From positions 124,001 through 188,000 of the forward strand of contig NZ_FOWW01000003.1 of the NCBI RefSeq assembly GCF_900115565.1: 64,000 nucleotides of DNA, in the 5' to 3' direction. Every line of letters begins with the position of its first letter. Position 1 is the first letter of the stretch. Below, one piece after another: positions 1 to 7,782 of this stretch. Origin of the DNA: Amycolatopsis arida. Lineage in GTDB: Bacteria; Actinomycetota; Actinomycetes; Mycobacteriales; Pseudonocardiaceae. The translations under genes and the position numbers were made by a program. Below the pieces are notes generated by a model. That model saw nothing but the letters and a program-made list of their open reading frames with translations. It searched no databases and was not told the origin of the DNA.

Positions 1-651
1 GTGGAGCTGTCCGGCGCGCCGGGGCGGCACGTCGCGGTGATCGGCACCGCGCCGAGGGAGGCGCTGTCCATCCTGGACTCCGCGGCGCGGTCGCTGGCCC
101 GGCAGTTCCCGCCGGGTCGGGTCGACTTCGTGCTGAGCTGCCTGGTGGACACCTGCGTGCCGGCGGTCACGGAGCTGGCCGACTGGCTGGCCGCCGAGGG
201 GCACAAGGCCGAGGTGGTGTCCGGTGCCGACCTGCCGGACCGGGTCGGCGTCCTCGCCGAGGAGCTGCCCACCGCGGGCAGGCGAAGGATGCTGATGCTG
301 TGGGGGGTGGACGCCGTGCTGCCCGCGCTGGAGCGGAAGGCGCCCGGCCAGCAGAGCGGCCTCGACCACCTGCGCACGTTGCTCAAGCAGGGGCCGACGA
401 ACGGGCTGCACGTGCTGGGCTGGTGGCGGGGCGTCGCGCGGTTGAAGGACACGCTGGGGTTCGCCGGCACCGACGACATCGGCGCGTGGGCCGCGCTCGA
501 CGTGCAGGGCAACGACCTGAGCCCGTTCTGCGCCGGGCAGGTGGTGCACTGGTCGCCGCGGCCGGGGCGGGCGTTGTTCTTCGACCGCAGCACGCACAGC
601 TCGCCCGAGGTGATCATTCCCTACCACCGACCGGAGCCCGACGATGACTGA
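1..651 (+). CDS. FtsK/SpoIIIE-like ATPase, 3' end (cut by window)
   Basis: Reading frame open from the first base; 216 residues are visible and the 5' part lies outside the window, so the GTG at base 1 is probably an internal valine. The visible part has the alternating strand/helix pattern of a P-loop ATPase C-terminal half, with a hydrophobic strand RRMLMLWGVDAV and a segment LRTLLKQGPTNGLHVLGW that resembles the late motif region of FtsK/SpoIIIE-type DNA or protein translocases. No Walker A is visible here. It overlaps the next gene by 8 bp, so the two are translationally linked. Family assignment is by pattern memory; another ATPase of the HerA/FtsK clan is possible. Confidence 0.55.
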   Translation: MELSGAPGRHVAVIGTAPREALSILDSAARSLARQFPPGRVDFVLSCLVDTCVPAVTELADWLAAEGHKAEVVSGADLPDRVGVLAEELPTAGRRRMLMLWGVDAVLPALERKAPGQQSGLDHLRTLLKQGPTNGLHVLGWWRGVARLKDTLGFAGTDDIGAWAALDVQGNDLSPFCAGQVVHWSPRPGRALFFDRSTHSSPEVIIPYHRPEPDDD

Positions 652-1018
652 CCAGCACGGTGAGGTCACGGCCGCGATGCGGTACAAGGAGACCATCGGC
701 CTGGCCAGGAAGGCGGCCGACGACCTGCGGTCGTGGGAGCTGGCCAGGGCCGAGGAGCTGGCCGTCGCGATCGCCGCGGCCAGGGCGGAGGTGGCCAGGG
801 CGGCGGAGCGCGAGGAAGCCATGGCCGAGCGGGCGCACCGCTGGTGGCGGATGGCGGCGGACAACGTGGACCGGGTGTCCTGGCTGACCGCGGGTGAGCC
901 ACCCGAGCCGGTGCCCTCCGCGCGGGGCGAGTGGGTGGACCGCTACGCCGAGGACGTGCGCCCCGCCTACCACGAGCTGAACCAGGCGATCCTGCACCTC
1001 GGCTGGCGGGCCCGTTAA
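644..1018 (+). CDS. Small coiled-coil protein of unknown function
   Basis: 124 residues. ATG lies 8 bp inside the upstream FtsK-like gene (ATGACTGA arrangement), typical of translational coupling. The first 75 residues are almost entirely helical and Ala/Glu/Arg-rich with heptad character (SWELARAEELAVAIAAARAEVARAAEREE), followed by a Trp-rich stretch HRWWRMAADNVDR and a C-terminal globular-looking tail. No signal peptide or membrane segment. I do not recognise the family. Its fixed coupling to an FtsK-like ATPase suggests a structural or adaptor partner of that ATPase; that is inference from position only. Confidence 0.7.
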   Translation: MTDQHGEVTAAMRYKETIGLARKAADDLRSWELARAEELAVAIAAARAEVARAAEREEAMAERAHRWWRMAADNVDRVSWLTAGEPPEPVPSARGEWVDRYAEDVRPAYHELNQAILHLGWRAR

Positions 1019-1024
1019 GTCGTG

Positions 1025-1050
1025 CTACCTCGAGGTAGTAACGGTGGTAG
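1025..1050 (+). promoter_or_regulatory. Palindromic operator of the RHH/MazF pair
   Basis: CTACCTCGAGGTAG at 1025-1038 is a perfect 14-bp palindrome, and its half GGTAG recurs at 1046-1050, 12 bp further on. It sits directly before the antitoxin start. Ribbon-helix-helix antitoxins bind such arrays of short half-sites and repress their own operon, so this is the likely autoregulatory site. TAGCAT at 1048-1053 could serve as a -10 hexamer placing the transcription start at about the ATG (leaderless); that part is inference. Confidence 0.6.
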
Positions 1051-1060
1051 CATCGTGAGT

Positions 1061-1297
1061 ATGAAGCTGAGTGTGAGCCTACCCGAGGACGACGTGGAGT
1101 TCGTCGACGAGTTCGCCCGGCGGCACGCCAGCGCCTCCCGGTCGGCGGTGATCCACCAGGCGATCACCCTGCTGCGCAACGCGACGCTGGAGAATGCCTA
1201 CGCCGCCGCGTGGGACGAGTGGGCCGACGACGCCGACGACACCGCCGGGGCCTGGGAGGGCACCGCGGCCGACGGGTTGGCCGATGCCGGCAGGTGA
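1061..1297 (+). CDS. Ribbon-helix-helix antitoxin of a MazEF-type pair
   Basis: 78 residues from ATG 1061 (a GTG at 1055 is also possible; the longer frame from 1022 would run through the operator and is unlikely). The N-terminus MKLSVSLPEDDVEFVDEFAR followed by SRSAVIHQAITLLR is the classic strand-helix-helix of RHH/CopG DNA-binding domains; the acidic, Trp-rich C-terminal tail (YAAAWDEWADDADDTAG) would be the disordered toxin-neutralising segment. The toxin gene starts 14 bp inside this gene, so both are made from one mRNA. No Shine-Dalgarno is evident before the ATG, consistent with a leaderless transcript. Known role of the family: neutralise the cognate RNase and repress the operon. Confidence 0.82.
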   Translation: MKLSVSLPEDDVEFVDEFARRHASASRSAVIHQAITLLRNATLENAYAAAWDEWADDADDTAGAWEGTAADGLADAGR

Positions 1298-1652
1298 TCG
1301 CCAGCTCTGCCGGGGCGACGTGTACTGGGTCGACCTCGAGCCCGTGCGGGGCGCGGAGTCGAACAAGACCCGCCCGGCGGTCCTGGTCAGCAACGACGCG
1401 GCCAACGGGGCCGCCCAACGCCGGGGCCACGGCGTGGTCACCGTGGTGCCGGTGACCACCAACACCGCGCGGGTCTACCCGTTCCAGGTGCTGCTACCGG
1501 CCGCCGCCACCGGCCTGCCCGCCGACTCGAAGGCGCAGGCCGAACAGGTCCGCTCGGTGGCGGTCGACCGGCTGCGCCAGCGAGCCGGCGGGGTTTCCCC
1601 GGACCTGCTGGCCCAACTCGACCGCGCCCTCCGCCTCCACCTGGCCCTCTGA
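1284..1652 (+). CDS. mazF: MazF/PemK-family endoribonuclease toxin
   Basis: 122 residues from ATG 1284 (MPAGDRQLCRGDVYWVDLEP). RGDVYWVDL plus KTRPAVLVSND is the hallmark N-terminus of MazF/PemK; VVTVVPVTTN and AQAEQVRSVAVDRL (the E-Q-x-R-x-x-D region) complete the SH3-like barrel. Family function: sequence-specific mRNA or tRNA cleavage when freed from antitoxin. The start overlaps the antitoxin by 14 bp; an in-frame ATG at 1194 gives a Pro/Thr-rich leader that is the antitoxin gene read in another frame and is rejected. Length is normal for the family. Cut site cannot be predicted. Confidence 0.9.
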   Translation: MPAGDRQLCRGDVYWVDLEPVRGAESNKTRPAVLVSNDAANGAAQRRGHGVVTVVPVTTNTARVYPFQVLLPAAATGLPADSKAQAEQVRSVAVDRLRQRAGGVSPDLLAQLDRALRLHLAL

Positions 1653-2059
1653 CCCCGCCACCCCCGCCAACTCCACACGGGCGAGCCGGCGCGGGTGCAC
1701 GGTCGCCGTGAGGAACGCGGCCGGTGCGCGGCACCATCCCGGCGCGCTGGCCCTGGCGCCTCACTCGGCGTGGCCGCGGCCGGTGGGACCGACGCCAGGT
1801 GGGTCGACCGGAGGCACGACCCCCGCCTGGTTTCGGCTCCTTGGTCGAGGCGCGCCGTGTGCGTCGGAGTCGTCCTTCGCCATCCCGCGTCGGTTCTCCG
1901 ACCGTGTCCCCCGCGTTGGCCGGCCTTGCCCTGGGTCATGCCGGCCTCGGCCTCGCCTCAGCATTGGTCAACCTCGAACAGAGGTTCGACACGAACAGGT
2001 GAACCTTGATTTCTGTCCACAAAGGACAAACAAGGGTTACCGTTCCCGAGCCAGAAAGC
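1653..2059. other. Intergenic stretch, nothing assigned
   Basis: About 400 bp between the convergent mazF and nuclease genes. Open frames exist on both strands but show Pro/Arg-rich low-complexity translation and no ribosome site. A slightly AT-richer patch at about 1975-2045 has no clear hairpin. I see no RNA gene. Confidence 0.5.
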
Positions 2060-4528
2060 TCAGCGCCACGAGCCGAAGAGGCGCTCCAGCAGGTCGAGTA
2101 GGTCGTACGCCGCGTCCAGTGCCGGGTTGCCGGACGCCGGGCGGAAGCGCACCACCTGGGGGTCGTGGTCGCTGGCCTGCTCGGCGAACTCCGCGTTGAG
2201 GTGTACCACGTCGTAGTCGACACCCCGCGGTGCGCGGGAGATCAGCACGTGGTCCAGCACCTGCGAGCGTCCCTCGAAGACGTAGCTGTACCGCTCCGTC
2301 TCGGGCAACGTGTCGATCAGCGCGGTCAGCGCGCCGCCCTCGGTGAGGGTGCGCACGGTCGGCGAGAAGGCGTAGTCGTTGATGTCCCCGGCCACCACCA
2401 CGTTCGCGCCGCGGTCGGCGGCCAGCAGCTCGTCGACGAACGCCCGCAGCACCCGCGCCTGCGCGATCCGCTGCGTCTCCGACCCCCGCGTGGGCGGCTG
2501 GAACCGGCCGTGCAGCGGCTGGTCACCGCCCTTCGACGCGAAGTGGTTGGCCACCACGAACACCGTCCGCCCGCGGAAGACGAACTCCCCGGCCAGCGGC
2601 TTGCGGCTGTCCTCCCACGCCGGGTCGGTCGGGTCCACCCGGCCGGGCGAGATCGACAGCCGCGCCTTGCCGCGCGAGCGCTCCACCCGCACCGGGGTGG
2701 TCGCGTCGCCACCGGGTCGGTCCACGAAGGACACCCGCTTCGGGTCGAACAGGAACGCCACCCGGATGTTCCCGCCGGGCTGCCCGCCGTCGGCGAGGTC
2801 CACCGGGTCGATCTGCCGCCACTCGTACCGCGGCCCGCCGGCCGCCACGATCGCGTCGACGAACCGCGCCAACGTCCGCTCGGTCGACACCACCCCGTCG
2901 CCGTGCCCTTCCGGCCCGTTGTCGTCCTGGATCTCCTCCAGGGTCACGATGTCCGGCGCGGCGAGGTGGTGCACGATCCCGCGGGCCAGCTCGTCGAACT
3001 TGGCCTGCTCGTTCACCGCCGACAGGTTCTCCACGTTGTACGTGGCCACCGCCAACTCGCCGCCGCGCTGCCGACGGGTGACCTCGCGGGTCAGCCCGTT
3101 GTCCCGCACCTCGCCGAGCACGCTGGCGAACAGCGTGTAGCCGCCGAACCGGTCGTACTCCACCGGGCCGGACGTCGCCCCGGCCAGCGTGTCACCGGTG
3201 TTGGCCTTCGGGAACGGCCGCTGCCCGAACGGGATCAGCGACTCCACCTTGAGCACGCCGGTGTTCGGCCGGTCGTAACCGGTGTAGACGGTGCCACCGC
3301 GGGCCGAGGCCCACTCGTCGGGCTTGGTGGTCACGTACAGCTCGTGGTACTCCGTGGTCGGCCCGACGACCCGGGCGTCGCGCACGCCGACCAGCTCGCT
3401 CTCGTGCGCCTCCCAGAAGTCGAGCGCGTACCGGTCCGGCTCCAGCGGCAGCGGCTCGATGTTCCCGTCCGGTTGCGGCGCGTACTCGCCGGGCACGGCG
3501 TCCGGCGTCAGGCCGAGCGGCTCCGGCACCGGGCGGCCCCGGCCCGTCACCGTCCACTCCGGACTCGCCAGCTGGGTCAGCGACTGGTACGCGGAGTGGG
3601 CCGGGTTGTCCGGGTAGTACTCGCCGACCGTGCCGCTCACGCTGACCGCGTCGCCGGGAGTGAGCGGTGGCGTGGTGGAGCCGGTGAAGACGAAGAGGCC
3701 CTCGCTGGTGCGCGGGTCGGCGTCGGGCTCCGGGTCCTGCAGCCAGAACCCGCGTGCCGAGCCGAACGAGCGCACCGCGGTGACCACGCCGGTCACCCCG
3801 GCCACCCGCTGCCCGTTCAGCGGTGAGACCCGGGTGGTGCCCTGGATGTCGTGGACCCGCGCGGCGACCGGCTCCGGGCCCTCGCCAGGGGCCTCCCCAG
3901 CGGCGTTGGTGGGGGTGGGCGCGCCGGCGGTGAAGTCGGCGACGTTGGAGTCGGTGTCGGTGAGCTGCCCGCGGGCCACCGAGGTGGTGTTGCTGGCCGC
4001 CGGCGCCGGGGTGCCCTCCCTCACCACGGCGTTGCCGTAGCCGACCAGGTCGACGACGCGCTCGTCCGCGGCGCAGTCGGCCGCCGTGCGGCAGGTGAGC
4101 GGCGCGGTGTCGCGGACGAGGGCCACCGTGCCGGCGGTCGCGCCCATGGCGATGCCGCCGGTGGCGTCCGCGGCGGGCAGGTCGACGGTGCCGCCGGCGC
4201 CACGCCCCTGCGCCACCAGATAGCGGGAGCCTGGCCACACGCTGCCGGTGAGCGGCGTGGCCTGCCAGCGGCTGCTCGCGCTCGGGCTGGCCGGCAGGTA
4301 CTGCACGCTCCAGCCGGCGAGGTCCACCGGCTCGGCCCCGGCGGTGGCCAGCTCGACGAAGTCGGTGGTGAGCGTGGCGCCGGAGTTGCCACCACCCCCG
4401 TAGACCTCGGCGATCAGGGCGTCGTCGCTGGGGGCGGCACCGGCCGGGGGTGCGACGGTCAGGGCCAGCGCCAGTGCCAGTGCCAGTGCCATGGTGGTGG
4501 CGGCGGCGCCGCGGTAGGGCAGGTTCAC
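2060..4528 (-). CDS. Secreted ExeM/NucH-type nuclease (lamin-tail + EEP domains)
   Basis: 822 residues from GTG 4528, preceded by GAGAGGA at good spacing. Signal peptide with hydrophobic core made of a near-pure Ala-Leu repeat, cleavage after AGA near residue 31. Residues ~36-190: lamin-tail-like domain (LIAEVYGGGGNSGAT...DFVELATAG); ~230-350: OB-fold nuclease-associated domain; ~494-795: endonuclease/exonuclease/phosphatase domain with ATYNVENLS, TLEEIQD (metal-binding Glu ~531), GDINDYAF (~716) and terminal SDHDPQVVRF (~788). Extracellular DNA degradation for nutrient scavenging or biofilm is the known role. Lone gene; terminates toward mazF. Confidence 0.88.
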   Translation of the reverse strand: MNLPYRGAAATTMALALALALALTVAPPAGAAPSDDALIAEVYGGGGNSGATLTTDFVELATAGAEPVDLAGWSVQYLPASPSASSRWQATPLTGSVWPGSRYLVAQGRGAGGTVDLPAADATGGIAMGATAGTVALVRDTAPLTCRTAADCAADERVVDLVGYGNAVVREGTPAPAASNTTSVARGQLTDTDSNVADFTAGAPTPTNAAGEAPGEGPEPVAARVHDIQGTTRVSPLNGQRVAGVTGVVTAVRSFGSARGFWLQDPEPDADPRTSEGLFVFTGSTTPPLTPGDAVSVSGTVGEYYPDNPAHSAYQSLTQLASPEWTVTGRGRPVPEPLGLTPDAVPGEYAPQPDGNIEPLPLEPDRYALDFWEAHESELVGVRDARVVGPTTEYHELYVTTKPDEWASARGGTVYTGYDRPNTGVLKVESLIPFGQRPFPKANTGDTLAGATSGPVEYDRFGGYTLFASVLGEVRDNGLTREVTRRQRGGELAVATYNVENLSAVNEQAKFDELARGIVHHLAAPDIVTLEEIQDDNGPEGHGDGVVSTERTLARFVDAIVAAGGPRYEWRQIDPVDLADGGQPGGNIRVAFLFDPKRVSFVDRPGGDATTPVRVERSRGKARLSISPGRVDPTDPAWEDSRKPLAGEFVFRGRTVFVVANHFASKGGDQPLHGRFQPPTRGSETQRIAQARVLRAFVDELLAADRGANVVVAGDINDYAFSPTVRTLTEGGALTALIDTLPETERYSYVFEGRSQVLDHVLISRAPRGVDYDVVHLNAEFAEQASDHDPQVVRFRPASGNPALDAAYDLLDLLERLFGSWR
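4463..4492 (-). repeat. Hexanucleotide repeat inside signal-peptide core
   Basis: GCCAGT/GCCAGC units repeated about five times, encoding consecutive Ala-Leu pairs in the hydrophobic core of the nuclease signal peptide. A six-base unit can gain or lose copies by slippage without changing the frame. Confidence 0.7.
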
Positions 4529-4632
4529 CCGGTGTCCTCTCGGTACGGGAACATCCCGGGCATCCTTACCCAGACGAGTGAACGAGGGAAGACACTCCGT
4601 ACAACGGTCCGCTACCAGCCCTGCCGACCAAC

Positions 4633-4655
4633 GCCATGAAGGCCACCTTCATGGC
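4633..4655. terminator. Perfect 10-bp hairpin of the AAGG/CCTT intergenic family
   Basis: Arms GCCATGAAGG (4633-4642) and CCTTCATGGC (4646-4655) are perfectly complementary around a 3-base loop. It lies between the divergent starts/ends of the nuclease (starts 4528) and the iniC-like gene (ends 4683), both minus strand, so it fits a terminator for the iniC-like gene although no U-run follows. Related hairpins occur at 23.54-23.62 kb. Confidence 0.55.
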
Positions 4656-4682
4656 TTCACCTGGGCGGTCGGATGTGCGGAG

Positions 4683-5876
4683 TCAACCGAGCATGGCCTC
4701 GCAGCTGCGGATCACCGTGATGGCCACCCGGCGCCCGCCGGCGTCGAGCAGGGGGCTCTGTGCCCACGCCCGCCACCGCCGCACCGCGTCGAGCACCGTC
4801 GCCGGGTCGCCGGCGCCGCCGAGCCGGTCGGTCCCGGCGGTGCCCTCGTCGCCGAGCAGCCGCAGCGCCTCGGCCCGGGGCTCGTCCGGCAACCCAGCCC
4901 GGCCCGCCCGCAGCCGGGCCAGCTCCCGCAGCTCACGGAACTCGTGCGCGCCGGCCACCACCCGCTCCAGCTCCGCTGCCAGGGACACCGCGGCCGGGCT
5001 CGGCTCGTTGCGCAGCACGATCTCCAGCGCGATGAGCGCCGAACGGGCCTTGAGCACCGGCCGGGGCGCGACGAACCACCGGTCGATCCCGGCCACCAGC
5101 TCCGCCAACCCGCTGCGCCGGACCAGCTCGGCGGCGAGCGCCTCGGCACCGCCCGTGCCCTGACGCACCAACGTCACCGCCAGCCGCACCCCGAAGAGAC
5201 CGAACCGGCCGATCAGCCCGGCTCGCACCTCCGCGGGCAACCCACCGGGTACCGCGGGCCCGGCGAACCGGTCGGCCGACAGCAGGTGCGGGTCCAGCTC
5301 CGCCCTGGGCACGCGGGCCAGCACGGCGAACGCGCCGACCTCGTCCTCCCGCAGCGTGCGCCCGGCGTCGGCGAGCAGCCCGGCCACCGGCAGCACGTCC
5401 TGGCACAGCCCACCCAGCTCGGTCGCCCTCCGGTGTCGCCGGGCGACCTGCCGCGCCGAGATCAGCGCGTCCACCCGGCCGCCGCCGAGCTCGTCGGCGC
5501 GGGAGAGCACGGCCAGCGCGTTCACCGGGGCCGCTCGCGCGATCGCGTGGTCCTGCATCGCGCGCAGCAGCCGCGGGTCGACCTGCGCCGGCCGGGGCAC
5601 CAGGTACAGCACGGCGTCGGCGTCCATGCAGGTCCGCTCGACCGTGTCCGGTTCGGCCGCGTCCAACGGCGGCGTGTCGACCATGACGGCCCGGTCCGTC
5701 CCGATCGCCCGCACCAACGTCGTCTTGCCCGCCGCCCGCGGCCCGGCCACCGCCAGCCGCACCGGCTCGTCCAGCCGCGCGCGATGCCGGCGCAGCCACA
5801 CGGTGGCGCGCGCGCTGTCCCGGTACAGCTCGAGCGCCCGGTCGAGCAGGCCCCGAACCTGGACGTCCAGGGTCAT
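4683..5876 (-). CDS. iniC: IniC-like dynamin-family GTPase
   Basis: 397 residues from ATG 5876, which overlaps the upstream iniA-like stop by four bases (ATGA); the longer in-frame extension runs antisense-phase through iniA and is rejected. G1 motif is AGPRAAGKTTLV (about residues 43-54), a switch region DTPPLD follows, and a helical C-terminal half resembles the stalk of bacterial dynamin-like proteins. The G4 element is degenerate (LSRADELGG in place of TKxD). In mycobacteria IniA/IniC act at the plasma membrane in response to cell-wall antibiotics; the same membrane-maintenance role is inferred here. Shorter than mycobacterial IniC. Confidence 0.75.
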   Translation of the reverse strand: MTLDVQVRGLLDRALELYRDSARATVWLRRHRARLDEPVRLAVAGPRAAGKTTLVRAIGTDRAVMVDTPPLDAAEPDTVERTCMDADAVLYLVPRPAQVDPRLLRAMQDHAIARAAPVNALAVLSRADELGGGRVDALISARQVARRHRRATELGGLCQDVLPVAGLLADAGRTLREDEVGAFAVLARVPRAELDPHLLSADRFAGPAVPGGLPAEVRAGLIGRFGLFGVRLAVTLVRQGTGGAEALAAELVRRSGLAELVAGIDRWFVAPRPVLKARSALIALEIVLRNEPSPAAVSLAAELERVVAGAHEFRELRELARLRAGRAGLPDEPRAEALRLLGDEGTAGTDRLGGAGDPATVLDAVRRWRAWAQSPLLDAGGRRVAITVIRSCEAMLG

Positions 5877-7690
5877 GCGGTCAGCTCGCGCGGCGCCGCG
5901 CCGCCACCACCGCGCAGCGCGTGCGCCCTCCGACGCAGCAGGGCCAGCTCGTCGATGCCGCGCTTGAGCTCCTGGGCGCGGGCGCCCCGCTGCACGGCGT
6001 CGGCGTCGATGATCTCCTTGATGGCCTTGGCCGACTCGGTGATCTCGGCCCGCCGCTCCTCGGCGATCTCGCTGAACCGGTCCCGCAGCGCTCGGTGGAT
6101 CAGCCGGGCGGTGTCCTTGCTGTGCTTGCCGTAGCCGAGGTAGAAGTCGTCGACGTAGCGGTGCGCCGCGGTCCGCGCGGCGGCCTGCCGGCGCTTGAGC
6201 CGGTTGCCGCGCTCCTCGAACACGCTCTTCGCGCCGAACGCGGCGCCGGCGCCCAACGAGATCGGGTTGATCAGCGACATCCCGGCGAGCGTGGTGGCCA
6301 GGCCGAACATCAGCAGCCCGCTGTAGGAGCCGCGCATGCCGACGAACAGCTTCTGCCCGATGCCGAACCGCTCGATGCTCGGCATCCGCAATTCGCCGAG
6401 CTGCCCCGGTGGGGCGTCCCTGGCCACCGCGGCGGGCAGCACGTCCGGCTCGCGTGGTGCGACGTGCCGGCCGATCTTGCGGGCGATCCAGTCGAAGCGG
6501 TCGAGCAGCCATCGTGAGTTGGTCTCGGCGACGGCGGTGAGGTTGTCCCGCAGCCACCGCTCGAACTCCGGCCACACCTTGGCGGGGTCGGCCACCTCGA
6601 AGTACTCGTCGACCTCGCGCAGGATCTGCCGGGTCCGGTCCCGCAGGTCGTACTCCACGTCCGACTGCAGGTCGGCGACCTCGTCGGCGAGCAACGTCTG
6701 CCACCGGGCCGACGCGCGCTGGAGTCGTTCCAGCGCACGCCCCGCCTCCCGCCACCGCTCGGTGAGCTCGCCGGTGTCCGCCTGCCGGGTCGCGGTGTAC
6801 GCCTCGCGCAGCGGCGCCAGCAACTGGTCGACGGCCAGCCCGCTGGCGACGCCGGCCGACTGGCCGGCCAGGACGTCGACCCGGCCGAGCAGGTCGCGGT
6901 GCAGGCAGCGGACCAGCTCGCCGAACCCGGACTCCTCGTTGAGCGCGCGGTCACCGGCGCGGGCGGCGGCCAGCCGGAGCGCGGCCGACACCGGGAGCAC
7001 GGTGGCCGGCAGGCCGCCGTTGGCCAGCCGGGTCCGGTTGCGTTCGGCCACCCGGCGCCAGTCCGGCGTCAGGTCGATCTTGGTCAGCACCACCAGCACC
7101 ATGGGGCACAGCCGGACGACCTTGCCGAGCAGGTCGAGCTCGGTGGGGGACAGCTCGCCGGTGGCGTCGGAGACCACGAGCGCGGCGTCGGCCTGGGGCA
7201 GAGCGGTGGGCACGGACAGCGCGGCCGGGTCGGTGACCGGCGGGGTGTCGATCAGCGCGAGCCCGCCGGCCAGCAGCTCCCGGGGCAGCCCGATCTCGAT
7301 CCGGGCGAGCGTGTCGGGCGAGCGGTTGGCCCTGGCGGTGGCGGCCTCGACGGCGACGGGGGTGCGGGCGGGGACGGGCCTCTCGAGCGCGCGGGGACCG
7401 GCGGTGAGACCGTCGTCGGCGACCAGGGTGGCGCTGGGAGTCTCGGCGTGCTGGACGACCGCGGGGACAGTGGTGGTGTGGTCGTCGCCCACGGCGCAGA
7501 CCGGCGCGTTGACCAGGGCGTTGACGAGCTGGCTCTTGCCCTGTCCGGCCGCGCCGACCACGAGCACCCGCACCTTCCGGTCCAGCAGCTGGGTGCGGCG
7601 ACCGTGCAGCCACTCCACCAGGTCCTGGCGCCGATGTGCGACACAGGCCCGGATGGTGTCGTCCAGTACCTCCAGCCAAGGCGCGGTCAT
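5873..7690 (-). CDS. iniA: IniA-like dynamin-family GTPase
   Basis: 605 residues from ATG 7690 (a GTG at 7693 is adjacent). P-loop GAAGQGKS at ~46-53, threonines TTT in switch I, DTPPV as G3, LTKIDL as G4. A long helical middle carries a hydrophobic hairpin MFGLATTLAGMSLINPISLG (~420-440), matching the membrane-binding tip of bacterial dynamin-like proteins such as mycobacterial IniA, followed by a charged helix (ERGNRLKRRQAAARTAAHR). Tightly coupled to the iniC-like gene, so the two GTPases probably hetero-assemble as in BDLP pairs. Expected function: nucleotide-driven membrane remodelling or repair under envelope stress. Confidence 0.82.
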   Translation of the reverse strand: MTAPWLEVLDDTIRACVAHRRQDLVEWLHGRRTQLLDRKVRVLVVGAAGQGKSQLVNALVNAPVCAVGDDHTTTVPAVVQHAETPSATLVADDGLTAGPRALERPVPARTPVAVEAATARANRSPDTLARIEIGLPRELLAGGLALIDTPPVTDPAALSVPTALPQADAALVVSDATGELSPTELDLLGKVVRLCPMVLVVLTKIDLTPDWRRVAERNRTRLANGGLPATVLPVSAALRLAAARAGDRALNEESGFGELVRCLHRDLLGRVDVLAGQSAGVASGLAVDQLLAPLREAYTATRQADTGELTERWREAGRALERLQRASARWQTLLADEVADLQSDVEYDLRDRTRQILREVDEYFEVADPAKVWPEFERWLRDNLTAVAETNSRWLLDRFDWIARKIGRHVAPREPDVLPAAVARDAPPGQLGELRMPSIERFGIGQKLFVGMRGSYSGLLMFGLATTLAGMSLINPISLGAGAAFGAKSVFEERGNRLKRRQAAARTAAHRYVDDFYLGYGKHSKDTARLIHRALRDRFSEIAEERRAEITESAKAIKEIIDADAVQRGARAQELKRGIDELALLRRRAHALRGGGGAAPRELTA

Positions 7691-7727
7691 CACCCCGCGA
7701 GTGTGCCGCGTCCCCGACGGTCGGCAA

Positions 7728-7763
7728 AAGGCGGGGCCCGCCTTGCTCGGCGGGCCCCGCCTT
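7728..7763 (-). terminator. Intrinsic terminator between iniB-like and iniA-like genes
   Basis: Perfect 15-bp stem (7728-7742 with 7749-7763), six-base loop TTGCTC, and in the minus direction it is followed by TTTT. It lies in the 92-bp gap after the iniB-like stop. It would end most iniB transcripts and leave limited read-through into the two GTPase genes. Confidence 0.8.
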
Positions 7764-7782
7764 CGTCAGCTGGGTCCGGCGC

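Noticed and set aside
2165-3826. A 553-residue plus-strand frame antisense to the secreted nuclease
   Set aside because: Shadow of the real gene with Arg/His/Val-rich composition; the minus strand has clear EEP motifs.
4683-6755. Long 690-residue form of the iniC-like gene
   Set aside because: The N-terminal extension is the iniA-like gene in another frame; the ATGA overlap at 5873-5876 marks the real start.
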